Positions 34,326 to 42,359 of a stretch of 64,000 nucleotides of DNA are shown here, piece by piece. Location of the stretch: contig OX638316.1 in assembly GCA_951812525.1 (NCBI GenBank), forward strand, positions 2,846,506-2,910,505, read 5' to 3'. The translations under genes and the position numbers were made by a program. The DNA comes from an uncultured Poribacteria bacterium. Lineage in GTDB: Bacteria > Poribacteria > WGA-4E > WGA-3G. The first letter of the stretch is position 1. Each line of letters opens with the position of its first letter. The notes under the pieces are model-generated. The model worked only from the letters and a program-made list of their open reading frames with translations. It had not been told where the DNA came from and made no database searches.

Positions 34326-36210
34326 TTCCGCATATCTCGCCCAATTTCTCCAGAGAGTATGTATTAATAACCTCGGATTTTGTCAACCACCCGCGACGCG
34401 CCACATTCAACCCAGAATGCCGAAGCGCGAGTCGTTCGATGCCGTGTGCATCGGTGTTGACCGCTAATAGAACGCCAGCGTTTTTTGCCATGCGTACAAA
34501 TTCAGGATCTAAATCTAATCGGCTCGGTGATCCGTTAATTTCCAAAACTGTGTTGTTTTCCGCCGCGGCTTCAATGATCTCTTCAATATTCACTGGATAC
34601 ATCGGTCTACGTCCCAGCAACCTACCCGTAGGGTGACCAATGATGTTAACGAACGGATTTTCAATTGCGCGAATAATGCGCTTGGTCATTTCCGCTTCGG
34701 TTAGCGTGAAATTGCTATGAACGCTTGCGACAACGATGTCGAGTTGCGCTAAAACCTCATCGGGGAAATCCAATTCGCCATACCGCCGGATATCTACCTC
34801 AGAGCCAGCGAAAACTTTAATACCTTCGATCTTTGCATCCACTTCACGAACTAGTGCCACCTGTTGGAGGAGTCGCTGCTGATCTAATCCATTCGCGACA
34901 GTGGACGAGACAGAATGATCCGTGATAGCGAAGTATTCTAAACCTTCTGCCTTTGCCGCCTCCACCATATCCTGAAGCGTATATCTTCCGTCACTCCAGT
35001 TTGTATGTGCGTGCAGGTCTCCCCGTAAGTCTGTAAATTCAACTAGGTCGGGCAAGGTATGGTCTTTAGCTGCTGCAACGGATGTTTCGTCCTGTCGAAG
35101 TTCCGGGGGGATGTAGGAGATTCCGAATTTTTTGTAGATTTCTGTTTCTGTTAGGTCGTCCATTGCGTTGAATGTGGTTTCTGATCCTAATGCCTTTGCG
35201 TCGGTAAGTGCGCCAAGGTGTTCATCTGTCGCTGTTGTTAAGAAGAGGGTTGACGTGTAAGTGGCGGCGACGCATAGATAGATAGACACTGGAAAATTCC
35301 CGTCAATACAGAATTGAATGGCAGGGAGTGTGTCGCGTACATCCTCTGTCGATTCGCCTTGACTTTTTTCCACAAGCGTCGCGCTGTCTGGGTCATATAT
35401 ATACTGAATTTGGTTTGTTGTTTTGAAAACTAATTGCGGACGCGAATTTTCTATGGAATGTGATGGATTAAATTGAAGTTGGGAAAATAGTTCAAGTAGC
35501 GATTGCAATGACGGAGGTGCTGTCCCGTTTTCACATTGAAATATAGTTTCGTTCTCGCATTCGATGACGAGTTCTATACTTCGGCACATCTCTTCACGCC
35601 TACGTAAATCTCCTGTGAATTCAGGTTCGCGCTTTATCCATCCTTCCTTTACAAATTGTGCTAAACGCTCGACAATCCGCTCCGCCATCGACAAAGCGTT
35701 CCATAAGGGACGTTTATTTTTTTCTTCCATGTAAAACGCCAGACTCTCGGTTATCATTCGGAGCGTTTTACGTCCGATCCCTTTTATGCCACTAAGCTTT
35801 CCAGCCTCCAGCAACGCCTGAAGATCCTCAGGGTCCCTAACACCGAGGTCGTGATAGAATCTACTGGCTGTCTTAATACCGATGCCTCGGAGTTCCAACA
35901 GTTCAAGGACACCTGTCCCCATTTCTGCTACCAATTCGTCATAGAATTTGCAGCGTCCGGTTTCAAACATTTCAACCGTTTTGTCTTGGATAGCTTTCCC
36001 AATGCCGGGTGTAGCGCGGAGCTGTTCTAATGCTATTATGTTGTATGCGGGTGTGTTTTCTTCGGAGGACTCGGCAGCCAGTTCGTGTGGAAATTCTTCG
36101 ATTACATCGGCTGCTCGCTCATAAATACGTGCGCGGAATGTATCGGCACCACGAATTTGTAGAAGAGATCCGATGGCTCTGAATACAGCACTAATGTCAC
36201 TATTGGTCAT
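34309..36210 (-). CDS. PolX homologue with intact PHP domain but degenerate polymerase site
   Basis: A 633-aa protein with the layout of bacterial PolX: N-terminal 8-kDa-like region with helix-hairpin-helix motifs ('ATPGIGKAIQDK', 'LRGIGIKTASRFY', 'IKGIGRKTLRMI'), a polymerase palm, and a C-terminal PHP exonuclease. The PHP metal motifs are complete: 'DLHAHTNWSDG', 'AITDHS', 'GSEVDI', 'ASVHSN', 'GHPTGRLLG', 'LEINGSP', 'NTDAHG'. The palm motif that should read G-S-x-R-R...D-x-D is 'TGDLRRREEMCRSIELVI', so the two metal Asp are Ser 211 and Glu 213, and the third is probably Ser 309 ('FPVSIYLCV'). The protein should be a nuclease rather than a polymerase. GGAG precedes the ATG by 10 nt. Last gene of a topA-ftsE-ftsX-polX run. 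Confidence 0.85.
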   Translation of the reverse strand: MTNSDISAVFRAIGSLLQIRGADTFRARIYERAADVIEEFPHELAAESSEENTPAYNIIALEQLRATPGIGKAIQDKTVEMFETGRCKFYDELVAEMGTGVLELLELRGIGIKTASRFYHDLGVRDPEDLQALLEAGKLSGIKGIGRKTLRMITESLAFYMEEKNKRPLWNALSMAERIVERLAQFVKEGWIKREPEFTGDLRRREEMCRSIELVIECENETIFQCENGTAPPSLQSLLELFSQLQFNPSHSIENSRPQLVFKTTNQIQYIYDPDSATLVEKSQGESTEDVRDTLPAIQFCIDGNFPVSIYLCVAATYTSTLFLTTATDEHLGALTDAKALGSETTFNAMDDLTETEIYKKFGISYIPPELRQDETSVAAAKDHTLPDLVEFTDLRGDLHAHTNWSDGRYTLQDMVEAAKAEGLEYFAITDHSVSSTVANGLDQQRLLQQVALVREVDAKIEGIKVFAGSEVDIRRYGELDFPDEVLAQLDIVVASVHSNFTLTEAEMTKRIIRAIENPFVNIIGHPTGRLLGRRPMYPVNIEEIIEAAAENNTVLEINGSPSRLDLDPEFVRMAKNAGVLLAVNTDAHGIERLALRHSGLNVARRGWLTKSEVINTYSLEKLGEICGIGARS

Positions 36211-36237
36211 CTTCTATAATCTCCAGTAAGCGCAATG

Positions 36238-37095
36238 CTACACGTATTTCCGTTGCGTAATGAGACCCACAAGGAGTCCGATGAACATCCCACCCATAAC
36301 AACCGAGATGAGTTGATAAATATTGAGGAAATCAATTGCACCTAATTGCGCTCTGAATACGTAAAACATTCCGTAGAAGCAGCCGAGTCCGCACAACGCG
36401 CCAAGCGCGCCAAGGAAAATTCCGTGAAAGACAAAGGGGGAGAGGAGATAGTATCGAGGCATACCCAAGAACTTCATAAGGGTGATCTCTTCAGCACGGA
36501 CAGCCGCTGTTTTCTTGAGAAGAGAACCGATGATAAGCCAAACAACGACGACAGCTATTCCCATACCGATGAAAATCGTTCGCTCTGAGTTGCGCAACCT
36601 ATCGTTTAACTGCCCCTGTCCTGTTAGCGATACATCTTCAATTTCATCGTAGGCTTTCATGTCTAATGCAATCTGCTCTAATGCTTGGCGTGTTGCCAGT
36701 TCTTCGTCTACATAAATGTTGAGGGATGCCGGGAATGGATTTACGCCTTTCGTTTCTGCAAACGCCTCTTTAATCAAAATCCCTAAATCTCGGAACTCGG
36801 TCTCGCCGCGAGTGAGGTTTTCTGCCTTGGATGTGTAGTTCGCCGCGAGAATCTGTCCGCTTTTTTCTATTTGACTGAGCAGTGTGCGTCCTTCTGACTC
36901 GCCCACGCTATCTTTTAGGAAAGCTACAAGGGTCGGCGCGTGGCTTTTAAATTCAGAGTTTTCTGATATAGATGAATGGTTTAGCAGCAGGGCGGCAAGG
37001 AGAGTTGCGACGAATGCGATACCTACGATGCTCATAATATTGGAGGTGCCAGCACGCGAGATATGAGATATGGCATTTTGGAAGCGGTAGCGCAT
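36238..37095 (-). CDS. ftsX: FtsX-like cell-division membrane protein
   Basis: Inner-membrane partner of FtsE that controls peptidoglycan hydrolases at the septum. 285 aa with four helices: one near the N-terminus ('SNIMSIVGIAFVATLLAALL'), an extracytoplasmic domain of about 120 aa, and three near the C-terminus ('IFIGMGIAVVVVWLIIGSLL', 'VFHGIFLGALGALCGLGCFY', 'LISVVMGGMFIGLLVGLI'). The conserved cytoplasmic 'EEITLMKFLGMPRYYLLSPF' loop is present. It follows ftsE by 73 bp. Family call supported by topology and position. Confidence 0.88.
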   Translation of the reverse strand: MRYRFQNAISHISRAGTSNIMSIVGIAFVATLLAALLLNHSSISENSEFKSHAPTLVAFLKDSVGESEGRTLLSQIEKSGQILAANYTSKAENLTRGETEFRDLGILIKEAFAETKGVNPFPASLNIYVDEELATRQALEQIALDMKAYDEIEDVSLTGQGQLNDRLRNSERTIFIGMGIAVVVVWLIIGSLLKKTAAVRAEEITLMKFLGMPRYYLLSPFVFHGIFLGALGALCGLGCFYGMFYVFRAQLGAIDFLNIYQLISVVMGGMFIGLLVGLITQRKYV

Positions 37096-37168
37096 TTTTT
37101 TTCCATTTTTCTCTGTTAACCAAAATGAAACGAGGCGAACGAGAGGGACAAAGGTATCGCTCTACATC

Positions 37169-37840
37169 TCAAATGGACGGGGACGACGGATCCCAATGAA
37201 TAGCACCATCCCTCAGTTCAATAATCCGTTTATTACATTTTTCGGCAAGCTTTCGGTCAGCTGTGGCAACGAAGATAGTCATGCCTTGAAAGTTAAGTGC
37301 ATCGAGAAGTGCCATTATCTCAAGTGAAAGCCTTAAGTCTAAGCCTTCCGTAGGGGCATCGGCAAGGAGTAGTAAAGGTTTATTGATAATAGCTCGCGCG
37401 ATAGCGAGTTTGCGTCGTTCGTTGCCGGATATTTCTGCTGGGCGCGCATTCTGATGATGACTCAGCCCCATTTGATGGAGCAGCTCGTTTACGTTATCCT
37501 TCAGCAGCCGAGGTGCTGTACCTATCAGTTTTTGTGGGAGTGCCAAGTTTTCCTTTACTGTTTTGTCTGTTAATAACTTGAAGTCTTGAAAAACGAGCCC
37601 TATCTTCTGCCGAAAATACGGTAGGTTTATCTTGTTCAATTCAGCAAGGGGTTGTCCAGCTACGCTCAGGTCACCACCTATAGGTACTAAGTCGGCGTAT
37701 AATAGTCGTAGGAGTGTCGTCTTGCCGGACCCACTCGGACCGACAAGGAATACGAACTCACCACGCTCAACACGGAAGCTTACTTTTTCCAGCACACTGA
37801 GTTCGTCGTAACTGAAACTAATCTGGTGTACCTGTATCAT
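37169..37840 (-). CDS. ftsE: FtsE-like ABC ATPase with altered catalytic residues
   Basis: Cytoplasmic ATPase of the FtsEX pair. The start was placed at the ATG at 37840 ('MIQVHQISFSYDELSVLEKV'); the frame extends 20 codons into the spacer without support. Walker A 'GPSGSGKTT' (34-42) and Q-loop 'GLVFQDFKLL' are normal. Three key positions are not: the signature is 'ISGNERRK' rather than LSGGEQQR; Walker B is 'LLLLADAPTEGLD', so the catalytic Glu is Ala 162 (codon GCC); and the switch is 'VATADRKL', so the His is Ala 194 (codon GCT). The protein may bind ATP but hydrolyse it poorly. Gap of 69 bp from topA. Confidence 0.88.
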   Translation of the reverse strand: MIQVHQISFSYDELSVLEKVSFRVERGEFVFLVGPSGSGKTTLLRLLYADLVPIGGDLSVAGQPLAELNKINLPYFRQKIGLVFQDFKLLTDKTVKENLALPQKLIGTAPRLLKDNVNELLHQMGLSHHQNARPAEISGNERRKLAIARAIINKPLLLLADAPTEGLDLRLSLEIMALLDALNFQGMTIFVATADRKLAEKCNKRIIELRDGAIHWDPSSPSI

Positions 37841-37909
37841 CTCACAAGCTTTCCAATAGGTTAAGACATGGTTTAAAATCGTGCCTAAAATACTGACCAA
37901 GAAACGCCA

Positions 37910-40198
37910 TTACGTTGTTTTTGTATATTTACATTCTGATGAGGGGCAGTTGATAGAGGTACTCACGGTTTCACTGCCTCTCGTCTTTTTCGTTTTTTCA
38001 ACCAAAAACGGAGCATTGCATTCTGGACAAGGTTCAGGAATAGGTTTATCCCACGTCGAGAACTCACACTTCGGGTAGTTGCTACACCCGTAAAAGACTT
38101 TTCCACGACGACTGCGACGTTCACCGAGATAGCCATCACAATTGGATTCTGGACAATCAATACCCATTGAGATTGGTTTGGCATTTTTGCATTTAGGGTA
38201 TCCGCTACATGACAAAAATTTACCACCAGCACGGCTTGTTCTGACAACCATCGGTTCACCGCATTTGTCACACGCAGTGTCAGTTGGTTCAGGTTCCGCA
38301 GCAGGTGTGTCATCTGTGGTTAGCGGTTTGATATTCTTACACTCTGGATAGCTGGCACATCCAAGGAACCGTCCATATCTACCCCACTTAACGATCATAT
38401 TCCCACCGCATTTATCACACGTTTCTCCCGACTCCTCTTCCAATTCCCTGCGGGCTTCATACATCTTATCAGGTGCTTCTTTCAGGGCAGTTTGGAAAGG
38501 CGGGTAAAACGCCCCTAAGGTTTGTGCCCACTTAACTTTGCCATCTGCAATGGTATCGAGTTGCTCCTCCATTTTTGCTGTGAATTCGACATCAACGATG
38601 TTAGGGAAGCCGTGAATCAGTAGGTGGTTAACGAGTCTCCCAACATCCGTAGGTAAAAGTTGTCTGCGCTCTTTGGTTACATAGCCTCGATCCTGAATGG
38701 TTGACAAAATGGAGGCGTAGGTACTCGGTCGCCCGATCGCTTTTGCTTCCAGCATCTTGACGAGCGTTGCTTCGTTGTATCTCGGTGGTGGCTGTGTAAA
38801 ATGTTGCTTCGGCTCCAATTTGCGTAGATCGAGTGTGTCGCCTTCTTTAATTGTGGGTAAGTTGATGTTCTCTTCGTTAGTTTGGCTTTCATCAGTGGCG
38901 GTGTCATCTCTACCTTCCATATAAATACGCCTGAATCCATTAAACTTGATAACTGACCCAGTGGCTCGGAACAGGTAATTATCTGCTTTGATGTCAATTG
39001 TTGTCGCATCCAAAATAGCCGGGTTCATTTGGCTCGCAATAAATCGCTTCCAAATCAAGTCGTAGAGACGATACTGTTCGTTATTCAAATAAGATTTCAA
39101 GTCTGCTGGGGTTCGCAAAGGGACAGTAGGACGAATAGCTTCGTGTGCATCTTGTGCTCCCTTTTTGCTGCGGTAAGTAACCGAGCGGGCAGGTAGATAT
39201 TCTTCACCGTATGTTGTTTTAATGTGATTTCGTGCTGCTTGAACTGCTTCTTGGGCGACACGTGTCGAATCGGTACGCATGTAGGTGATAAGACCAACTG
39301 AACCTTCACTCCCCAACTCTAATCCTTCATAAAGCTGTTGCGCAATAAACATTGTCTGTTTGGCAGCGAACCGAAGTTTTCGAGATGCCTCCTGTTGCAG
39401 GGTACTTGTGATAAACGGCGGGACCGGTCTCTGCTTGCGTTCCCGTTTTTCGACTTTTTCCACAACATAGTTCTTTGTCTTTGCGTCTGCAGCGAGTTCT
39501 TTTGCACGCGTCTCATCTATGCGGAAGCCGTAATTATTAATCTCCCCTTTCTTACTACCAATCTTATGTAATTTTGCTGGGAAAAGGTGATCAACATCAA
39601 CAGGAGTCAGTGTTGCCGTGAGTGTCCAATACTCTTCGGGTTTAAAGGCTTCAATTGCTGCCTCACGTTCACAGATAAGTCGTACTGCAACCGATTGGAC
39701 TCTTCCAGCACTAAGACCCGGTTTAACGCTCCGCCATAAAATCGGACTAATCTGGTATCCGACAAGCCTATCGAGAACGCGCCGTGCCTGTTGCGCGTCG
39801 ACGAGAGACATATCAATCTCACCCGGATTTTCGATCGCATTTAAAATTGCGCTCTTGGTGATTTCGTTGTAGATTATCCGATAGATAGGCTTTTTAGTTT
39901 TCTTGAGTTCTTCGGCGAGATGCCAACAGATGGCTTCGCCTTCTCGATCGGGATCAGCAGCAAGATAGATATTGTCTACCTTACGTGCTTCGCTTTGGAG
40001 AGATTTCACAACCTTGCCCTTCCCACGAATAAGGACATATTTAGGGGCAAAGGCGTTTTCGATATCGACACCAAGTTCTTTCGTCGGTAAATCACGAATA
40101 TGTCCGACGGAGGATTCAACGCTATAATCTCGCCCTAAGATCTTTTTGATAGTTCTTGCTTTCGCTGGCGATTCAACAACGACGAGTGACTTCGGCAT
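37910..40198 (-). CDS. topA: DNA topoisomerase I
   Basis: Type IA enzyme that relaxes negative supercoils. 762 aa. The Toprim domain has 'VVESPAKARTIKKILG', 'GHIRDLP' and 'YLAADPDREGEAICWHLA'. The catalytic tyrosine lies in 'SVGLITYMRTDSTRVAQ' (about residue 309). The C-terminus carries four topoisomerase zinc ribbons with C-x2-C type pairs, e.g. 'CDKCGGNMIVKWGRYGRF', 'CDKCGEPMVVRTSRAGGKF' and 'CPECNAPFLVEKTKK'. It begins a minus-strand series topA-ftsE-ftsX-polX. No oddities. Confidence 0.97.
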   Translation of the reverse strand: MPKSLVVVESPAKARTIKKILGRDYSVESSVGHIRDLPTKELGVDIENAFAPKYVLIRGKGKVVKSLQSEARKVDNIYLAADPDREGEAICWHLAEELKKTKKPIYRIIYNEITKSAILNAIENPGEIDMSLVDAQQARRVLDRLVGYQISPILWRSVKPGLSAGRVQSVAVRLICEREAAIEAFKPEEYWTLTATLTPVDVDHLFPAKLHKIGSKKGEINNYGFRIDETRAKELAADAKTKNYVVEKVEKRERKQRPVPPFITSTLQQEASRKLRFAAKQTMFIAQQLYEGLELGSEGSVGLITYMRTDSTRVAQEAVQAARNHIKTTYGEEYLPARSVTYRSKKGAQDAHEAIRPTVPLRTPADLKSYLNNEQYRLYDLIWKRFIASQMNPAILDATTIDIKADNYLFRATGSVIKFNGFRRIYMEGRDDTATDESQTNEENINLPTIKEGDTLDLRKLEPKQHFTQPPPRYNEATLVKMLEAKAIGRPSTYASILSTIQDRGYVTKERRQLLPTDVGRLVNHLLIHGFPNIVDVEFTAKMEEQLDTIADGKVKWAQTLGAFYPPFQTALKEAPDKMYEARRELEEESGETCDKCGGNMIVKWGRYGRFLGCASYPECKNIKPLTTDDTPAAEPEPTDTACDKCGEPMVVRTSRAGGKFLSCSGYPKCKNAKPISMGIDCPESNCDGYLGERRSRRGKVFYGCSNYPKCEFSTWDKPIPEPCPECNAPFLVEKTKKTRGSETVSTSINCPSSECKYTKTT

Positions 40199-40478
40199 GT
40201 GTTGTTCCTATTCTCATGTATTGGCAGTGGCAGATGTATTTATTTAGTGAATATCTGCCTTCAATTGGGTGTCAGCAGTTTTCGTCAACGGTGCAATTTG
40301 TAAGGAGCGATATGTTGGCATCTATATTTTCAACAACACGTGATGATCTCATAACTACACACTTTTGTTAACGAATAATGCTGTTAATAGTTTCATATCC
40401 TATTTATCAGCCTGTTTAAATATGGACATCAATTCTGTTTCTCGGATAGGGAAAAAAAAGAGACGATAGTTTCGCGCA

Positions 40479-41252
40479 TTAGGACGCAAAAGCAATCAGA
40501 TCGGTAAGCATCTGGCGCATATCTGCGCGGTGGACAATAGAATCAATAAACCCGTGATCAAACAACGATTCTGCTTTCTGGAAGTTTTCTGGAAGTTCTT
40601 CGCGGAGGCTCGCAACGGCTAATGGTCCTGCGAACCCGATACGTGCCCCGGGTTCAGCGATGATCACATCTCCAAGTGAGGTGTAGCTGGCGGTAGCACC
40701 ACCAAAAGTCGGATCGGTGACAACGGATATATAAAAAACGCCCGCTTTGGCATACTCGACGCAGGCGGCAGCAGTTTTCGCCATCTGCATCAAAGCGAGT
40801 GTGCCTTCCTGCATCCGCATTCCGCCGCTCACCGAAACAATCACTAATGGCAATTTCTTTTTAAGGGCGCGTTCAATACATCGGGTAACTTTTTCGCCAA
40901 TGACTGAACCGCATGTTCCTCCTATGAAACCGACATCGCCGACCGCTATCGCAGCCGGATAGCCACCGATCTTAGCTATGCCGGAGAGCATTTCGGATCT
41001 AAGTCCTGTTCTTGCGACATCTCTCTCCAGTTTTTCCGGATATTCTGGGAACTCTAATGAATCGATAGAGTAAAGGTCCGCGTCGTATTCCTCAAAACTA
41101 TCCGCATCTACAATAAGATTGAGTCGCTCTTGGGCACTCATATAGTGATGGTAATCGCAGTGTGGACAGACGTTGAGATTTTTAGCGAATGCGTTTACCG
41201 TAATTTGTGTGTCGCAATTTCTACATGCGATTGTTTTTGAAGTTTCAGACAT
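40479..41252 (-). CDS. accD: Acetyl-CoA carboxylase carboxyltransferase beta subunit
   Basis: Transfers carboxyl from biotin to acetyl-CoA in fatty acid synthesis, as a complex with AccA. The start at 41252 ('MSETSKTIACRNC') matches the family; the frame extends 12 codons further without support. The N-terminal zinc finger is present ('CRNCDTQI...CPHCDYHHYM'). Carboxyltransferase motifs: 'GFIGGTCGSVIGEK', 'LVIVSVSGGMRMQEG' and 'VTDPTFGGATASYTSLGD'. 257 aa. accA is not in the window. A palindrome separates it from the LamG gene upstream. Confidence 0.96.
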   Translation of the reverse strand: MSETSKTIACRNCDTQITVNAFAKNLNVCPHCDYHHYMSAQERLNLIVDADSFEEYDADLYSIDSLEFPEYPEKLERDVARTGLRSEMLSGIAKIGGYPAAIAVGDVGFIGGTCGSVIGEKVTRCIERALKKKLPLVIVSVSGGMRMQEGTLALMQMAKTAAACVEYAKAGVFYISVVTDPTFGGATASYTSLGDVIIAEPGARIGFAGPLAVASLREELPENFQKAESLFDHGFIDSIVHRADMRQMLTDLIAFAS

Positions 41253-41297
41253 TTTTTCTGAGTGGTAAAGTGCGTTTGGAAGACACACTTTAGAAAA

Positions 41298-41321
41298 TGG
41301 CGAGGTTAAAAAACCTCGCCA
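41298..41321. repeat. Palindrome, possible terminator
   Basis: TGGCGAGGTT and AACCTCGCCA form a perfect 10-bp stem with a 4-nt A loop. On the minus strand it lies after the LamG gene and is followed by ATTTTCTA, so it may terminate that transcript before accD. Its GGCGAGGTT...AACCTCGCC core matches the palindrome at 58539. Confidence 0.65.
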
Positions 41322-41360
41322 GCAAAAATTGTTCTTTCAGATTTCGGTCTTGCGCCTACC

Positions 41361-42137
41361 TTAACGTCCTTCTTTAAGGTAACCCCAAGTTGTCGAGAGT
41401 TTCCCGGCTGCTTCAACAGCGAGAGCGTCCACTCCCTGCTCCATAAACTCGTTAATCTCATCTTCGCTCAACGCACGATTCCAGAGACGAACCTCGTCGA
41501 TAATTCCAGCAAAAATGTAGTTAAGACGTTCGCAATCCTGGCCAATCCGCCACGGGTCATCGTTGGCACCGAGTTTGCCGGGGACATCCCCTTCAATTTC
41601 CTCGTTACCATCGATGTAGATTTTGCCTTTCTTCGTGTCGTTGGTGAAAGCGATATGAATAAATTTTCCAGTGTCGGGCAAATCGGTTGCAATATCGGCT
41701 CGTCCGGCTTCCGTTTCAAAGCGGAGTTTGAAGGTACCGCCTTCACTGAACAGACCGTATTGGACCCTGCCACCGCAGCCGCCGTGGACGGATTTACCTA
41801 CAATTTGGCGTGTGCCGTTCCAATGCTCGGCGTTAACCCACGCCATAAATGTCATTTCATCCACGTTGAGTTCCGCTGTGCTTTCAACGGTGACGAATGT
41901 GCCACTGTTTTCACCCTCGAACTCCAATGCTTTTCCAAATTTTCCGTCAACCCAATTCGGGCTATCAATTTCACCCTCGTGTCCGTTACCACTCAGATCT
42001 TCGGCTTTAGCACCAGCCCCTTCATCGTAAGCGTGGTATAGTACCAAACCATCCAAAAATTCTTCTGGACCAATAGACATCGCGAAGGGAGTCAATGCCA
42101 AAAGCATAGCGATTGATAAACAAATAGTTAATTTCAT
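41361..42137 (-). CDS. Exported LamG-domain protein with GKL-TW tag
   Basis: A 258-aa protein: signal peptide 'MKLTICLSIAMLLALTPFAM', one LamG domain ('DGLVLYHAYDEGAGAKAEDL', 'FIHIAFTNDTKKGKIYIDG', 'GIIDEVRLWNRALSEDEI') and the C-terminal tag 'AAGKLSTTWGYLKEGR'. AAGGAGG lies before the ATG and a consensus promoter lies upstream. It is a close paralogue of the protein at 44276, sharing long blocks such as 'TRQIVGKSVHGGC' and 'DDPWRIGQDCERLNY'. Probably a periplasmic or surface carbohydrate-binding protein; the ligand is not known. Confidence 0.88.
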   Translation of the reverse strand: MKLTICLSIAMLLALTPFAMSIGPEEFLDGLVLYHAYDEGAGAKAEDLSGNGHEGEIDSPNWVDGKFGKALEFEGENSGTFVTVESTAELNVDEMTFMAWVNAEHWNGTRQIVGKSVHGGCGGRVQYGLFSEGGTFKLRFETEAGRADIATDLPDTGKFIHIAFTNDTKKGKIYIDGNEEIEGDVPGKLGANDDPWRIGQDCERLNYIFAGIIDEVRLWNRALSEDEINEFMEQGVDALAVEAAGKLSTTWGYLKEGR

Positions 42138-42172
42138 CGTCAGAATTTCCTCCTTACAGGTAAAGATATGGT

Positions 42173-42202
42173 ATTATAACAAACGGTAGAAATATCTGTC
42201 AA
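42173..42202 (-). promoter_or_regulatory. Promoter of LamG gene
   Basis: On the minus strand TTGACA (42202-42197) and TATAAT (42178-42173) are separated by 18 bp, about 35 bp before the LamG start. The same arrangement recurs before the paralogue at 45064. Confidence 0.8.
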
Positions 42203-42359
42203 GAAAAAAGGCAGGATCATTCAGTTCTTCTGTAGGAGGGAACTCCGATTCCCGACTTTCTCATTGAAATGGTCAAAAACCCGAAAACGGTGTGAATAAT
42301 GAACCATTTCATGTAAAGTGCCGCCGTTTATTTGAAAGTGGCAACTTGGGTTATATACA

